NCBI RefSeq assembly: GCF_002865645.1
Contig: NW_020194618.1
Coordinates: forward strand, 248,001-312,000
DNA: 64,000 bases
Source: Hyaloscypha bicolor E
Lineage: Eukaryota; Ascomycota; Leotiomycetes; Helotiales; Hyaloscyphaceae
Direction: 5' to 3'
The notes below the pieces were generated by a model. That model had not been told where the DNA came from, did not search any database, and saw only the letters and a program-made list of their open reading frames with translations. Every line of letters starts with the position of its first letter. The first letter of the stretch is position 1. A program made the translations under genes and the position numbers. Below are positions 13,010 to 24,913 of this stretch, one piece after another.

Positions 13010-13470
13010 ACACCGAACCAATTTCAACATATCTACAACTGGAGAGTCGTTCTGACGATGAACTCGGATGGCTCTTCAGCATGCTTTTGGGCGAGGAACA
13101 ACTCTCACTTTGCATCTTTTCTGGCCGCATCCACCGCACTTAAAACCAGATATAGAGAATTCCTATGCCAAACTTTCGTCTTCGATGCTTCGGGTGTTTT
13201 TCACTCGTCTTGAACGCATACATCGAAGTGAGCCGGGTCTGTATTTGCCAAGGGCTCATTCGCAGGTGCTTCTAAGATCCGCGCCAACCTCCGCATTATT
13301 ACCAAACATATCATGCTCGGTGGCAAGAAGGCTACTTTCTTTTGCTCCCTTCCAGACACCCAGATTTTGCTTTATGCAATCTTTCAAGCTATGGGCGTCA
13401 AGGCTTGCCTCTTTACTGCCGACTGTACTGGAGAAAAACGAGACCATGTACCCGGAGTGTTTGCTGCACC
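13010..13470 (+). pseudogene. Helicase C-terminal-like fragment
   Basis: The segment read in frame around 13268-13460 contains KATFFCSLPDTQILL and MGVKACLFTADCT. This resembles the start of the helicase C domain of SNF2-type ATPases (a FCSLPDTQ strand, then a GVKA strand). Upstream pieces change frame and carry stops, and nothing recognisable follows 13470. It is likely a scrap of a helicase-like gene left in a decaying region. Identification rests on one domain stretch only. Confidence 0.35.
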
Positions 13471-15734
13471 CCATGTCCGAAGCTGCCCCGGCACAATGGA
13501 ATCAAGGCGGTGTTTAGTTCCGGTCTGAAATGAAAGCTAGTCTGCTTCATCTGCTCTCCTTGCCTTGGAGTGAATCGTAGCTCACAATACTGGGGTCCAA
13601 CGTCGGGAGCGCCCACGTCTCCAAACGTGCAGATGCAAAGTCACCACAACTCCACGGCCCAACTTCCTGCAACAAGACTTCTACCACCAAAGATCAAGCC
13701 TTCGCATCCCCCCAACCATACCGGTACTACTCCATGACGCGTCTCTTGGCGTCAAGGGCTCGATGCGGTATCGTTTCGTCGAGGGGAGTCTTCCGTAGAT
13801 CGCATCAATGTTCGAGGTCGATCTGGTACAATGAGACTATCAATTCATTGTCGAGTTTCAAGTGGCTGTCACTTTCAGTTCATTTCTGTGCCTTGAGGTA
13901 AATCGTAGATATCGATTTCCTGGCTACATATCGTACTCAATATACCAGATCACTTGGTAGGTTAACAATGACAAGTCAAAATCCTCGGACAATGTCGATC
14001 TCTCCGCGCACGAACCCCGCATTTCCCATGATTTATTGGATTCAATCTTCCCCATGGACCGGCCTTTCATTAATTTCGCCACGGACGGGCGAAGAATTTT
14101 CGTCGCGGACTCACCAACGGACCTCCGCGGACTGATGCGAAATGCAACAAAATGATTTGGAAAGCGAATTATCATTTACTATTCTCGAGTGCAAGAAGTG
14201 GCGGATCCCCGAAAGAGACGAGGAGGTGCGAGACGAGTCGAGTGGAACGAATGGTGAGCTGTCCCGAAGAACGAACCCCAGTAAACCTCGAGGAGCAAAC
14301 GAATACTGAAACAGAGATGACGAATTCTACCTGGAATAGGAAGGCATGGAAAACATGACTTCTAGCCCCTTGAACCCCTTGATCTACATTGCGGACGGAG
14401 AAAGACTTGGGGGAGCTGCAATTCAAGGAGATTCGGCCGCGTTCAAGCGAACTTCCGCTCTCACTCCGCAAGAGCCGGCTCAACCAAACCCTCCCCTCCC
14501 TATGTCCCTTCTGGTGATTGAACATCCGAATGGTAACTCTGCCTGTTCTGAGCTGGAAATAAAGCAAATGAAATGAATCGAGACGTTTAAGGGAAAGCGA
14601 GATGCTTTCGCAATGCGACGGTAATTTTCCAATTGGCGTTATGGTCAGATTTAGATCTCGTTCTCGTTCTGCTCCGATCTAGTCCCGTTTACCAACCCGG
14701 ACACGAACGCGCTGTAGATGGCCGAGCTGCGAATACGGTATCCCATCCAACTTAGGCGGTTCTAAGTACGGTAGCTAATAAATAAGAATTGAGTTGATTC
14801 GCGTACCGGTGTTGAATAGTCCCAGATAGATTCCCTCCCTGGATATCGGAAAAACTGCGCGGCCGGAACTCTTAGATCCGGATCCGCAGATGAAAAAGGC
14901 GGTCGACAACGGGAAATAGAGTGCATGCCTAGATTCCGGTCTCTTTAGTGGTCTTACGAGGTGAACGTTGCGATTGTGTCTCCGGCTCTTTTTTGATGTA
15001 TTGTCCGTTTGCCCGTTGCAAAGGCTAGTAATACCGTGATAATGGGAGTGCTAATGACGAGCCGGTTAGTTTCAGAAGGAGGCGTCTAGTGCCCGTGGGT
15101 CTCTGGAGGTTGTTGCGCCGGGTTTTTTGGCGGGTGTTTGCTAGGGGTCAGGGGTACATTTCCGTGATCAGAAGAGGTAAATATTCCTGGCTTTTGTGCT
15201 GGGCGTTTGGTGGTATCTGGAGAGGAGTTAGCTCTGGAGGTTGAAGTGTTAATAAGGCAAAAATATATATTTCAGTTCATACATTCGTACCTGTCAGTCC
15301 CCACTGCCTGCCTTACTTCAGATGAACTGAACAAATCCCCGGATAGACCGTGGCGGGGGAGGCACGGCTTTCCCACAGTCGCTTCCCCTTGCCCCCTGAG
15401 TGGCAATGACAAGGAGGCTGAGGCCCCACCACGACCACAATTTTGCCAGTACGAACGTATATTCGTCTGACAAACGGAGCAGTTTAACCACTTCACCTCG
15501 CATTCAAAATGAATTGCGTGCTCTCGCAATGTTGGTAAAAACTGGGTCCGGCAATTCAACCGTCGCACAATGCACCAGTCCACAAGAGCCATAAAGAGCA
15601 AGCCGCGCCTGAATACCGCAGACATCCCTTGCACTTACAGCTGGTGCAAGTATTGGGGGTTTGAAAGAGGAATGTGGGAGCAGAATTACAAAGCTGGAAC
15701 TTCGAGCAGAAGAAAACTTCCACGTCTAAACCCC
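13471..15734. other. Intergenic, no gene seen
   Basis: About 2.3 kb with only short unrecognised frames on both strands. No repeat ends or RNA genes were recognised. Confidence 0.6.
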
Positions 15735-17534
15735 ATGCGTTCTCTACTTTTCCCTTCCTTTCTCGCTCTCGTCACAGCTGCCGGCTATGTCAATTTCCCT
15801 TCGAGTCTATCTAACTCACCGACGCAGATATTGGAAACTCCTCTGCCATAGCTTTCTGAAACACCAACGCACCAATCTCCAATTCAGCTGCAGAGCATTC
15901 CCTGGAATTCCAGGTTGGTCAATTGACGATGAGTGGACGCAATTGGACCACATTCTCGAAGGGGCGTTACTCAAGCCAAATCCACTTGCAGCCGTGTCTA
16001 TGTGCTACAGTGGAGCATTGCTAGATACGGCGAGATGCTAGTATCTCGTGAAAAACGGCTGCACCGATCGCGTCTTTATTGATGACCCAATCACTGTATT
16101 CATGCAATGGCCCGAAGGAGACACTTGTCCGCTAACACTAAACGCGACCGGCAACTGTACGCAAGGTGGTTGGCCGGTGTATGTGGTGAATGCAACGACA
16201 GTGAAACGGATACAGATTGCTGTGAACTTTGTGAGGAATAAAAATCTGAGATCGGTCATCAATTGAGTTTTCCGAAACAGGCCACAGACTTTCCTGACTT
16301 TGAGCGGAAACACAGGCCATGAATTTAGTGGGAGATCAACTGGTGCAGGTTCTCTCAGCGTTTGGACCCATTACCTGAAACATTTTGAGTTCCTGCCAGT
16401 ATATAACCAAGACCATTACCACAATGCAGCAGCTTGAGTCGGTTCTGAACTTGAGGCGTGGGAGTTGTATGCTTCTATGGACAAATATAACATGAATATC
16501 GTTGTTCCTGGTGGAAGCACACTTGGGGTTTACGGAGGTTGGTTCTTGAGTGGCGGACATTTCGTTCTGGCCTCCGCTTATGGGTTGGGATCGGATCAGG
16601 CTCTTTCTTTGCAGGTTGTCACCGCTGATGAGAGGCTCGTTACGGCGGATCCGAGCACGATCACGGATCTGTTTTATGCTTTACGTGGCGGAGGTCTAGG
16701 TCAGTCAATCAAAGCTCCTATGGAAAGTAGACACTTACTTCGAATTTAGGAACATTCGGTATCGTGGCCTCGGCCATCGTCAAGGCGTACCCTCTTCTCG
16801 ACGTAGCCGAGTCAACCGTCACCTTCGTGGGAGGGAACGTAATAGTTCCCAACGTTGTGAATAACCCCTCCTCAGCTACACTAGGTTTTAATTCCTCGGT
16901 CTCAATGCCCGTAGTCGTCGAAAACCTCGACAATTTCTGGCGTGGTGTCAACGTGGTTTATTCGTTCCGCAAAGATATGGTGGATGGAGGCGGAACTACC
17001 CACAGTTGTGTCTCGAATACTGGAAACAACACGTTCGGTTTTACAACAACGCTTGATATACTTCGCATGTCAAAGCTAGATATCTTCAAGTTTTGTAACC
17101 ACTGGTTGACTCCCTTGGCCATGGGCATTGCTGTGAACAATACCACATCAACTTCATCTAGCAGGTAAGCTGCCCCAGAATTGAAAGGAGACCAAAGGTC
17201 CACAAGAAGCGAATTAATGGGACTAGGCTCCTCACGCCATAGCGAAGGTGGTTTCCCGGGAATTGCTAGTTGTCTCTTTCCTCGAAGTAACTGGGGAAAT
17301 GACACCCCCTTCAACAATACCATTGCCTCTATCCGCCAAGTCGTCGAAGCTGGATACACCTTCCACGGAATCAACATGAAGCCGACAGAACACGTTGCCC
17401 AGATTAAGAAGAAGACGGACCGGTGGAGATTGTCTTGGGCGCCGACGACGGTCGGGAGTGAGGTTTGGGAGGTGATCACTGCTGATGGACTGCCAACGCA
17501 GAATGGACCGCTGTGCAGAGCTCAGCCTGCCTAG
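15735..17534 (+). pseudogene. Decayed secreted FAD-linked oxidase (berberine-bridge-enzyme type)
   Basis: The remnant starts with a secretion signal (MRSLLFPSFLALVTAAGY). It then shows the FAD-binding PCMH pattern of BBE-like oxidases: TQGGWPVYVVNATTVKRIQ, GHEFSGRSTGAGSLSVWTH, VVPGGSTLGVYGGWFLSGGH and LRGGG. A relict intron at 16700-16749 (GTCAGT...TTTAG) restores the GTFGIV motif. It is broken by a frame change after codon 38, a TAG at 16039-16041 inside the conserved region, a TGA at 16264-16266, further shifts near 17165, and loss of the C-terminal BBE substrate domain after 17534. Such oxidases oxidise alcohols or sugars, or tailor secondary metabolites. A link with the upstream PKS remnant is possible but only inferred from proximity. 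Confidence 0.85.
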
Positions 17535-18468
17535 AGAAGATGTGCTTTGCAAATGGGAAGGAAAAGCTTTGGAGCATGTTCAAGGTGTGCGATCACACAC
17601 ATATATCAGTCCTAATCCAAAATTAATGTAAGGAAGGGCAGACACAAACCAAATGGGAGGTTATGACAAGGGATGAGATCATTGTAGGCGTGCTTGGGCC
17701 GACTTGACCCTTCTGTGGAGCCCTTAAGTAAATGTGTTCTGGCTAAGGCCCGCAAAGAAGGTCACGATAAGAGCTCTGGGTCCATATGTTGAAGAGAAGA
17801 GACAAGATGAGGAAGGAAGGAAGAAGGCAATCCCAAAGTGCCGAAATTGGACATGTGCTCACGTGATATTTTGACTCTTCCATATTCAGCTGGCAGAATT
17901 TTTCACCGCCCATCTGCCAGCCTCACACTTTGATGAACTTCCCGACCTCCTCGACTGATCTTGAACAATATCCCTTGTGCGCACTATTCTGCCCACTCAA
18001 AGCCCAAGAGGCTGGGGATCCAATTGCGCACCACAAACACACCAACTTTAAGCATATTTCCCCAGTCAGCTGGCTGTGCACGTTTTGACTTGGCGAAAGC
18101 AAAGCCTCACATCCGCTCGCCTCCCCAGCCAGCTCGTTGCTGGGAAAATACGAGCCTTTCTCAATCAGGCTGCGGCTCGCGCGCCAAGGCCAAAGTTGGC
18201 TCGGCTGAGTCCCCATGGAGACTAACTGCGGGGCACAATCTCGTTGGATTGGTCAAAGATGGCGATGCGGAAAGCAGGGCAGTGTCGATTGTGCCGCCTC
18301 AGCACATTTTCAGCATCCACCTGTTTTATCTACTGACGCTGGCGCGAATGTCAGACGTAATGAGTAAGGTTACATTCGCTCAAGTCTCTCACGGTTTGTG
18401 GTCTTCACTCTTTCCTATTTGATTTGTTCTTAAATTTACAAAATTGTTGCGACTGACCACCGATCACG
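17535..18468. other. Intergenic, probable promoter of the MARVEL-like gene
   Basis: About 0.9 kb without a recognisable gene between the oxidase remnant and the first intact gene on the right. Nothing distinctive was seen. Confidence 0.5.
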
Positions 18469-19386
18469 ATGACGGCTTCATATCATTCCCACGCGCCATG
18501 GCGCAAGTCCATTCTGATCCCCTTCTGGACACTGCAATTGGGATTCGAGCTTCTCTTGATCGGAGTCGTCGCAGTCGCAGCTGGGTATCTCTCTCATTAC
18601 GTGGACGACTCGAGCTATAGTCAAGTGGTTGATGAGAATGGGACTCTCTGAGGTGGATAATAATGCACTGAACGTCGTTGAGCACCAGTATGGAATTCCC
18701 TGAAAGCGCCTCCGAGATGATAGCTGACTTCTTGACAACAGAACCGTTCCAATCTGGTTGACAATACTATCCGTTTGCCTGATCCTCACAGTCACTGAAA
18801 TGGTTCTCCTTGCGCGCAGGAAATTAAAACCTCTTACCTTCCTCATCACGAACGTTATCAAATCAACAATATGGGTCGTCCTATTCATCCTTGAAATTGT
18901 CTCACTGACGACCTCACGCCAATCACACACCGCATCTGCGCTTGCGATTATAATCGAAGCGGCGTTATTGTGCGTCCTTGCGAATCTCAAACTCCGAATG
19001 CTAACCTTGGCTGCAGATTATGTTTCTGGATCCCTCTTGTCTATGGCGGAATCATCTACCACCGTTTCCGAAAGAACGCGAAATCCTACAAGCCTGTCGA
19101 TCACCCAGAGTCGAATATTCCTGACCAATACCCCGTGCAGCATACCGAATATCCGTTCCCCACACAATATCAGTCCTATGCGAAACCCAAGGGAGGCGAA
19201 GAGACGAACGCGATACCGGGGAGGCCATTGAGCTATCGTCAGGGGAATGCGGCATTTGAGCCATATAGAGAGCATCTGAGGAGTGTTTCCGATAGTGGGA
19301 ACAAGCCTATGAGTATTCCAACCATACACGCTCCGGAGCATGGCGAGACTTTCGAGATGGAGGCCAGAGGGAGGAGTCCGCGGTAG
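18469..19386 (+). CDS. Four-TM MARVEL-like membrane protein
   Basis: A small integral membrane protein. Exon 1 (from 18469) codes for TM1 (LIPFWTLQLGFELLLIGVV). Exon 2 (18742-18969) codes for TM2 and TM3. Intron 18970-19016 is 47 bp (GTGCGT...CTGCAG), and exon 3 (19017-19386) starts inside TM4 and ends in a hydrophilic cytosolic-type tail rich in Pro, Tyr and Glu. Four helices with a C-terminal tail is the layout of fungal MARVEL-domain proteins, which act in membrane organisation; the specific role is unknown. Oddity: exon 1 runs into TGA at about 18649-18651, and no GT-AG pair between 18600 and 18741 joins it to exon 2 in frame. Either the first exon is different from what I chose or there is a one-base lesion. 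Confidence 0.65.
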
Positions 19387-19587
19387 AATGGCCTTCCTAC
19401 AGTCTTGGACGATTTATATTTTGCAACGATGGGCAGCTGGTTGTACAGATTGACGATTGTATGATAACATGGGGTGTTTCTGGCTTTTTCTAGCGTACAT
19501 AAGTATTCTTTTATTTATAGACTAGAGAGGACGTATAATTCCGTTGTGAATATTCTGGCCCCTACAATAGATCCATTTCATCCAATG

Positions 19588-19742
19588 TCTACTTTCCATC
19601 TAATGTCTACTTTCCACCCATCTACTTTCCACCCATCTACTTTCCACCCATCTACTTTCCACCCATCTACTTTCCACCCATCTACTTTCCACCCATCTCT
19701 ACTTTCCACCCATCTACTTTCCACCCATCTACTTTCCACCCA
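19588..19742. repeat. 15-bp minisatellite next to a stop codon
   Basis: Nine perfect copies of TCTACTTTCCACCCA (19606-19695 and 19698-19742, with a 2-bp TC insert between copies six and seven), preceded by two diverged 18-bp relatives from 19588. It ends 4 bp before the stop codon of the minus-strand thioesterase gene, so it lies in that gene's 3' untranslated region. Confidence 0.95.
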
Positions 19743-19746
19743 TCTC

Positions 19747-20591
19747 CTACTCAGGAACAACCCTCTCCAAAAACGAACACATATCCCTAAACTCCGGCCC
19801 ACACGTAACATGTCCCATGCCCTCATACTCATGACATTCCAGCACCTCGTTCTCATTCTCACCAAGAGTATATCCTACCCTCGCTTTCGTATCCCTAAAC
19901 ACCCGCATCGGAACGAGCATATCCTTCGTCCCATGCACCAAGAAGATCTTCATCGCTCCCTTTCCTTCTCCGTTCTTTTTAAACTGCTCCCTCCCAGCCC
20001 TGATTTTCGGCCCTCGGGGCAGGTAGCCACTAAGTCCTACCACACCACCAATCTTGCCCGCATACCTACTCGCCAGCCCCAAAGCCAGACTCACAGCACA
20101 GCCCTGACTAAACCCACCAACCACAATCCTTTCAACCGGCACCCCATTCTTAACTTCTTCGTCGATCAACCCACAAACATACTCCACGCTCTCCAAAATC
20201 TCATTCTCACCCTCCTCATTAAACTCATCCTCTTCACCTTCATCTTCAGGTTTACTCGAGCGACCAACGGGGATGGGCGAGAAAGCGGTGGGTGTGTACC
20301 ATGCTGTGCTCATGGCTTCGTGGTTGTGTGGTGCGTTTGGGAAGATCCATGAAAGGTGGGGGAGCTTTTGGGCGGAGTGGAATTGTTGAGCTATGTCTGT
20401 AATACGGGGAGGTTAGATTTGTGATTGAGTTGGGTTTGGGGAGAAAATAAAAGGGGCAAAAGGGGAGGGGACAGACTGAGCCAGCTATCTGCGTCGTCGC
20501 CGAAGCCATGGAGGAAGATGATTGTTGCTCGTTTTGAAGTACCTGTTGATGAGGCGTTTACGCGCTGAGGCGGTTTTTGGGTTGGCGGCAT
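19747..20591 (-). CDS. Acyl-protein thioesterase (alpha/beta hydrolase, carboxylesterase type)
   Basis: 254 aa from two exons (20591-20477 and 20396-19747), with an 80-bp intron (GTCTGT...TTACAG) at 20397-20476. It is a cytosolic serine hydrolase of the APT1/lysophospholipase family, which removes palmitate from S-acylated proteins and hydrolyses lysophospholipids. Visible features are the HGFGDDADSW oxyanion segment, the GFSQG nucleophile elbow, the catalytic Asp in HGTKDMLVP and the catalytic His in GMGHVTCG, all intact. An acidic stretch (PEDEGEEDEFNEEGE) follows the WYTPTAF block. The start at MPPTQK is chosen over an in-frame ATG 26 codons upstream because family members begin near there. 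The 3' untranslated region is a 15-bp minisatellite. Confidence 0.9.
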
Positions 20592-22782
20592 TTTAGATGA
20601 GTGGAAGTGAAAAAGTTGGTTCAAAGTTACTGGTATTGATACTTGGGTTTGAAATATAAGGGGACTCAATGCATGGATGTTGGTGAAATGGGCGGCTTAG
20701 CTTTTTTTTTTTACCCCGCATTCAGGGGGTCTGAACCGAATTGCGGGGTATTTTGAGTTCCGAGAGCCCGGATCGTCAGGGTGGCGATTTCCGCTTACAT
20801 CAGTTCAAAATTATATACAAAGATGTAATGCCGGTTATTGCTTGCAGAAGAGCCGATAGCAGAGGACCGATGTCGAGACCATATTCCATTGATTCAATTC
20901 CAGCTGCTGACGACTCAATAGTTGATCAGCGTGGGAATAGTTCTTTCTTGCAAATATCGTGACCCTAGGCATTTTAGATTTGGGTTCGTTTCCATCTGGT
21001 ATGTTGTCAATTGAATAACTTATTGTCATGTAATCTCCTGTTGTCATTAAATCTCTTGCTGTCATGAGATCTCCTATTTTCACTTTCAGATTGGTGGTTG
21101 TAGATCTCCTCCTATGTTGCTCCCATGGACACCCCAGAGCCGAGATTTTTAGAACTCGGGCTAGTGTAGATGTTAATGATATCGCCGTATAATTCTCTTC
21201 GCACTCGAGGGTGTTTAAACTCTAGGTATGCACGACAAAGCTCGTTGAGCATCGTCTGGGGACATCCTCTTTCCCATCCTTAAATAAGTCTAACTTATAT
21301 CGTATCTTCCCCCATCCAGTCTCTGGGATTAATTGTCCGACCATTTGCATCCCCGAAGAACGCTTGGTAGAAGCCATATATACACGGGAGGGGTAGTTGC
21401 AGAGTATCTAGACTTGAACCTCCTCCTTACAAGAGTCACATTGCCTTCCTATCCTATCCAGCTCTCACTGCCACGTCGCTTATCGCAACCATAACACTTC
21501 AAAACTTTGACCTTTATATTATAAGATATACTCTAATGCTAATAAAAAATAGGTATTTGATCCCTTCTAGTTCTATTTACGTAATTTGTATTTAATTTAA
21601 ATAACGTTCTTATTTGGTCTTTTTAGAGTGTTGTAGTCACGATAAGCGACGGACGGATGGGAGCTGGATGGGTTAAAAGGTGATATCTGTCATGACGACA
21701 TGAAGCTCTATCACTTAAAAAAATCCCTTTGATGGTCGCCATAGGAGATTAAAGAAGTCCCAGTTCTTTCCACTCTTGCTGATTGAGTCTTTCAGTCGGT
21801 GTGATGTACCAATATTTGCTTAGCATCCCAATTGGGGGACGACATTACTGCTTCCTTGATTTTGCTTGCCGCAGAATTTTCATTGTCACGCTCAGAACTG
21901 CTGGCAAAATGATCGTTTCATATCGCTTGGTAGCGCTGCTCTTCACTTGCTAAGTGCGGATCTGTATCCAAAACTCGGTAGAGGCAGGCCGCTGTATTTG
22001 TAACGTCCAAAGTTTCCCAGTAGCTAGGTATACTCGCCGTAAGGGGTGAACTCGGCAAGTTGACGAACTACTTCACTACCTGAATAGTGAACGAACGCGG
22101 TTTTCTATTCTCAACTTACTTACACGGAGTTACATCATTCAACCAACGCAGCGCAACCTGAGAAACCAAAAACGCATATTTTAATGCTCGGTTTCGATAG
22201 GATCTTCGCGCATGAAATTGAATATCGGAACACTCTTCTTAGACTAGCTCTAATCTTACTCAGCAGCAAGGGCGCCGGAAGTAGTAATTGTAGTGCTCCA
22301 CGGAAATGCGTCTTGCTTAAAGCCGTCTGAGGAAGTGTGGTTCCCGTCATCGGAGTTAAGTTTTCGGGGGAAACCTCCATCGTCGAAAGCCACCATCTCC
22401 CCGCATTTTGTCCTTGGCATGCTTACGATGCATTTTCATTACTTGGCGATTGAACCTGATTGGATATTGAGTTGCACTTTATATCCATAGTAAGCTGAGG
22501 CTTCCTTGGCTCTCCTAGGTCCGAAGTACCACTGGATAATCTCAGTGTCTCACAGATATCCCCGTCGGCATAAAACACCAACGGCAATAATCATGATGCA
22601 TCCGATCCATCGCCGACACCTCATACACGTCATAGAAGGTATAAGTACATCCACAGTCCCAAATACTCAGTCCTCATTCAGAATAACAATTTCAAGCCCT
22701 CAACCGACTCAATTGGAAATTCTGCAAAGTGCCTCATCGAACCCAAAAAATACCCAAAAAGTATCAAGGCCCCCTCGAAATC
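20592..22782. other. Intergenic, with one GC-rich hairpin
   Basis: About 2.2 kb between divergent genes. It contains a T-run at 20702-20712, a GC-rich hairpin at 20712-20750 and an AT-rich stretch near 21515-21625. No gene was recognised. The right end is the promoter of the SDR gene. Confidence 0.6.
20712..20750. repeat. GC-rich hairpin, copy 1
   Basis: TACCCCGCA-TTC at 20712-20723 pairs with GAA-TTGCGGGGTA at 20738-20750, leaving a G-rich loop. A closely similar hairpin occurs at 25881-25913 in the same orientation, which suggests a dispersed repeat end and not chance. Confidence 0.6.
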
Positions 22783-23625
22783 ATGTCAAAGACCTGGCTC
22801 ATCACTGGCTGCTCCTCCGGCTTTGGAAGTGAGATGGTCCAGCAAGCCCTCGCTCGCGGCGATACCGTCATAGCTACCGCTCGCAACCCCGCCAAACTCT
22901 CCCATCTTGCCGCCTTGGGAGCCACCACCTTAGCTCTGGACGTCACAGCCTCAGACGAAATAATCGAAGGCGTGATTGCCTCTGCCATCAAAAAGCACGG
23001 GCACATCGACATCCTCGTCAACAATGCCGGCGCTGTCCTCGAAGGCGCCATCGAGGAGACCTCAGACGAGGAAGCAAAGACTAGTTTCAGCGTCAATTAT
23101 TTCGGTACGCTGGCTGTTATGCGCGCCGTACTGCCGTACATGCGTGAGCGCAAAAGCGGTGTCATTGCGGCTATGGGCTCGATAGGAGGCTGGCATGGTA
23201 CCGTGGGTTGTGGTGTCTACTGCTCGGCCAAGGCTGCTTTGGTGCCTGTCTTTGAGGCGCTCCGTTCAGAGATCAAGCATCTCGGTATCGAGGTGACGGT
23301 GATCGAGCCTGGATATTTCCGCACCGATCTGCTGGCTGCGGGGAATAAAGTCGTGGCGAAGAAAGTCATTGATGATCTGAAGCCTGCTATGGAGCCGTTG
23401 AGAGAAGCGTTCAAGAACTACAATCACAATCAGCCCGGTAATCCAGTTAAAGGGAGTGCATTGATTATCGAGGCGCTAACGGGAACGGGAAGATGTGAAG
23501 GGAAGAAGTTACCCCTTAGGCTGGGCTTGGGAAGTGATTATGTCAAGGGAGTTGAGGAAGTAATGGAGAGGGAGAGGAACGATCTTGCTGAGTGGAGAGA
23601 GTTGAGTCTGAGTACTGATTTTTGA
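22783..23625 (+). CDS. Short-chain dehydrogenase/reductase
   Basis: 280 aa, one exon. A classical SDR that oxidises or reduces an alcohol/ketone with NAD(P). The nucleotide-binding motif TGCSSGFG is at residues 8-15, the structural NNAG at 80-83, and the catalytic Ser133, Tyr146 and Lys150 (YCSAK) are all present, so it should be active. An Arg in TARN (about residue 34) after the second strand hints at NADP preference. The start at MSKTWLITG is taken because the Rossmann fold begins at once; in-frame codons upstream are unlike the family. Overall it resembles the fungal branch annotated as retinol-dehydrogenase-like oxidoreductases; substrate unknown. It has no introns and a spacer of over 1 kb on each side, so it does not look part of a cluster. 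Confidence 0.9.
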   Translation: MSKTWLITGCSSGFGSEMVQQALARGDTVIATARNPAKLSHLAALGATTLALDVTASDEIIEGVIASAIKKHGHIDILVNNAGAVLEGAIEETSDEEAKTSFSVNYFGTLAVMRAVLPYMRERKSGVIAAMGSIGGWHGTVGCGVYCSAKAALVPVFEALRSEIKHLGIEVTVIEPGYFRTDLLAAGNKVVAKKVIDDLKPAMEPLREAFKNYNHNQPGNPVKGSALIIEALTGTGRCEGKKLPLRLGLGSDYVKGVEEVMERERNDLAEWRELSLSTDF

Positions 23626-24913
23626 TAGTGCTGCGTTTTATTAGTAGTTTGAAATACGAAGCACAGTTGTCCTTGTGAGTATAAAAGTCACTACAAAACT
23701 GTTTTCTGGGATCCTTCCATTTGAAAAGTGGGCTGTGCGAATCTGTTGGTCCAAGAGAGACTCTGCGCTGCTGTTCAGTAGTTAAGGGCTAATGAAGACT
23801 GGTACAGTTACTTGCAATAGAAAGGGGTACTTTGTGGTGTTCAAAGAGAAGCGAGTCTTGGTCTCTGTTAACTAAGGTATGTATTTGCCGGACACATATC
23901 TGAACCTCTACAATGCGATTGAAGATCTTCAATCTCGGAGAGGTTCAACCACAAACTTCAATTTGTCTTCCTGAAAATTCGTTGCTAAAGAATTGCTGTC
24001 AATGACTGTTGCTCTCAAGTTCTATTCTTCTGTTAATACTAATCCTTTTTTAAAGCCCCACCCAAGCTCCAAGGCTACTCCGGACGATATACGAAGTAAA
24101 TGACTTTCCAGAATCCTCAATCCATAGTCTTTCCTAGAAAGAATCACTAAAATTTGCTCCGGATCACATTGCCTTCTTATGGTAGGGTTTCGATAGCTTA
24201 TATGCATACTGGACGTATTCTGAAAATGCTCAATGAGTCGAACCCAGGTCGACACAAATACAGTCCCGAAGTCCTCTCACTCACAATAGGCGGAGTTCAA
24301 ATTCCCTTTCAGGTGCACACGCGGCCCGATTTCGCCCGCCATGCTTTCCCATATCCTGCTTCAGAGGCTAACAGTTCGAGATCGCGAGGTTTCGTGGAAC
24401 ACGGATGCAAACCGAGCCGTAGCGGCGTGTATTCGTTACGAAGTAGGTTCCCGAGAGTGGTGTTACTCGTGTCACCCTCCACGCGAAGAAATGGTGACGA
24501 AGTTCAGTATCCCGCAGTCTATGGAGAATGTGAAGTTACGTAGTGCATCACACAAGGTCACGAACTGGTTAAACAGCGCTCGGTGTGACTTGACTATATG
24601 GGATTGTAGTGACATATAATCAACTATTGTGACTCCATGTGATGCAGAATAATTCTTGAGCTCGTGATACTTTTTGAGGTGAAAGGAATATTTCAGCCTA
24701 AGCCCTCCTTTCCTTGATTGATGGAACAGTTGTCAGTAAGAACGTCTAGCCCTCTTCTTGTTTTGCTGAATTGGTCTGTTGAATGAATATAAGAGGCGCA
24801 GAGAGTCTGATCTACTGGGCCCTTTGCTTATCAAATAGTTTGCGCTTCCGATTCATCCTTCTTCCACGTCACCTCATTCGTCATTTCGACTCAGCGCTAT
24901 CAACCACATCATA
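23626..24913. other. Intergenic, no gene seen
   Basis: About 1.3 kb. A 129-codon open frame at 24154-24543 is unrecognised and probably spurious. The last 150 bp are the promoter of the secreted-protein gene. Confidence 0.55.
24788..24793 (+). promoter_or_regulatory. Likely TATA element
   Basis: TATAAG lies 126 bp upstream of the start codon of the small secreted protein, with a pyrimidine-rich leader between them. It is a position-based guess. Confidence 0.35.

Noticed and set aside
4736..17534. RIP as the cause of decay
   Set aside because: Pseudogene remnants keep ordinary base composition and show indels and insertions more than the dense C-to-T changes RIP leaves; a proper dinucleotide index was not computed.
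19588..19742. CRISPR-like array
   Set aside because: The units are directly tandem with no spacers, so it is a minisatellite; the same holds for 48391-48492.
19474..20352. 292-codon plus-strand frame
   Set aside because: It is antisense to the thioesterase gene and its N-terminal part is the 15-bp minisatellite; the minus strand has all the conserved hydrolase motifs.
24235..24260. Possible tRNA T-arm (GGTTCGACTC on the minus strand)
   Set aside because: The flanking bases cannot form the T stem or a cloverleaf.
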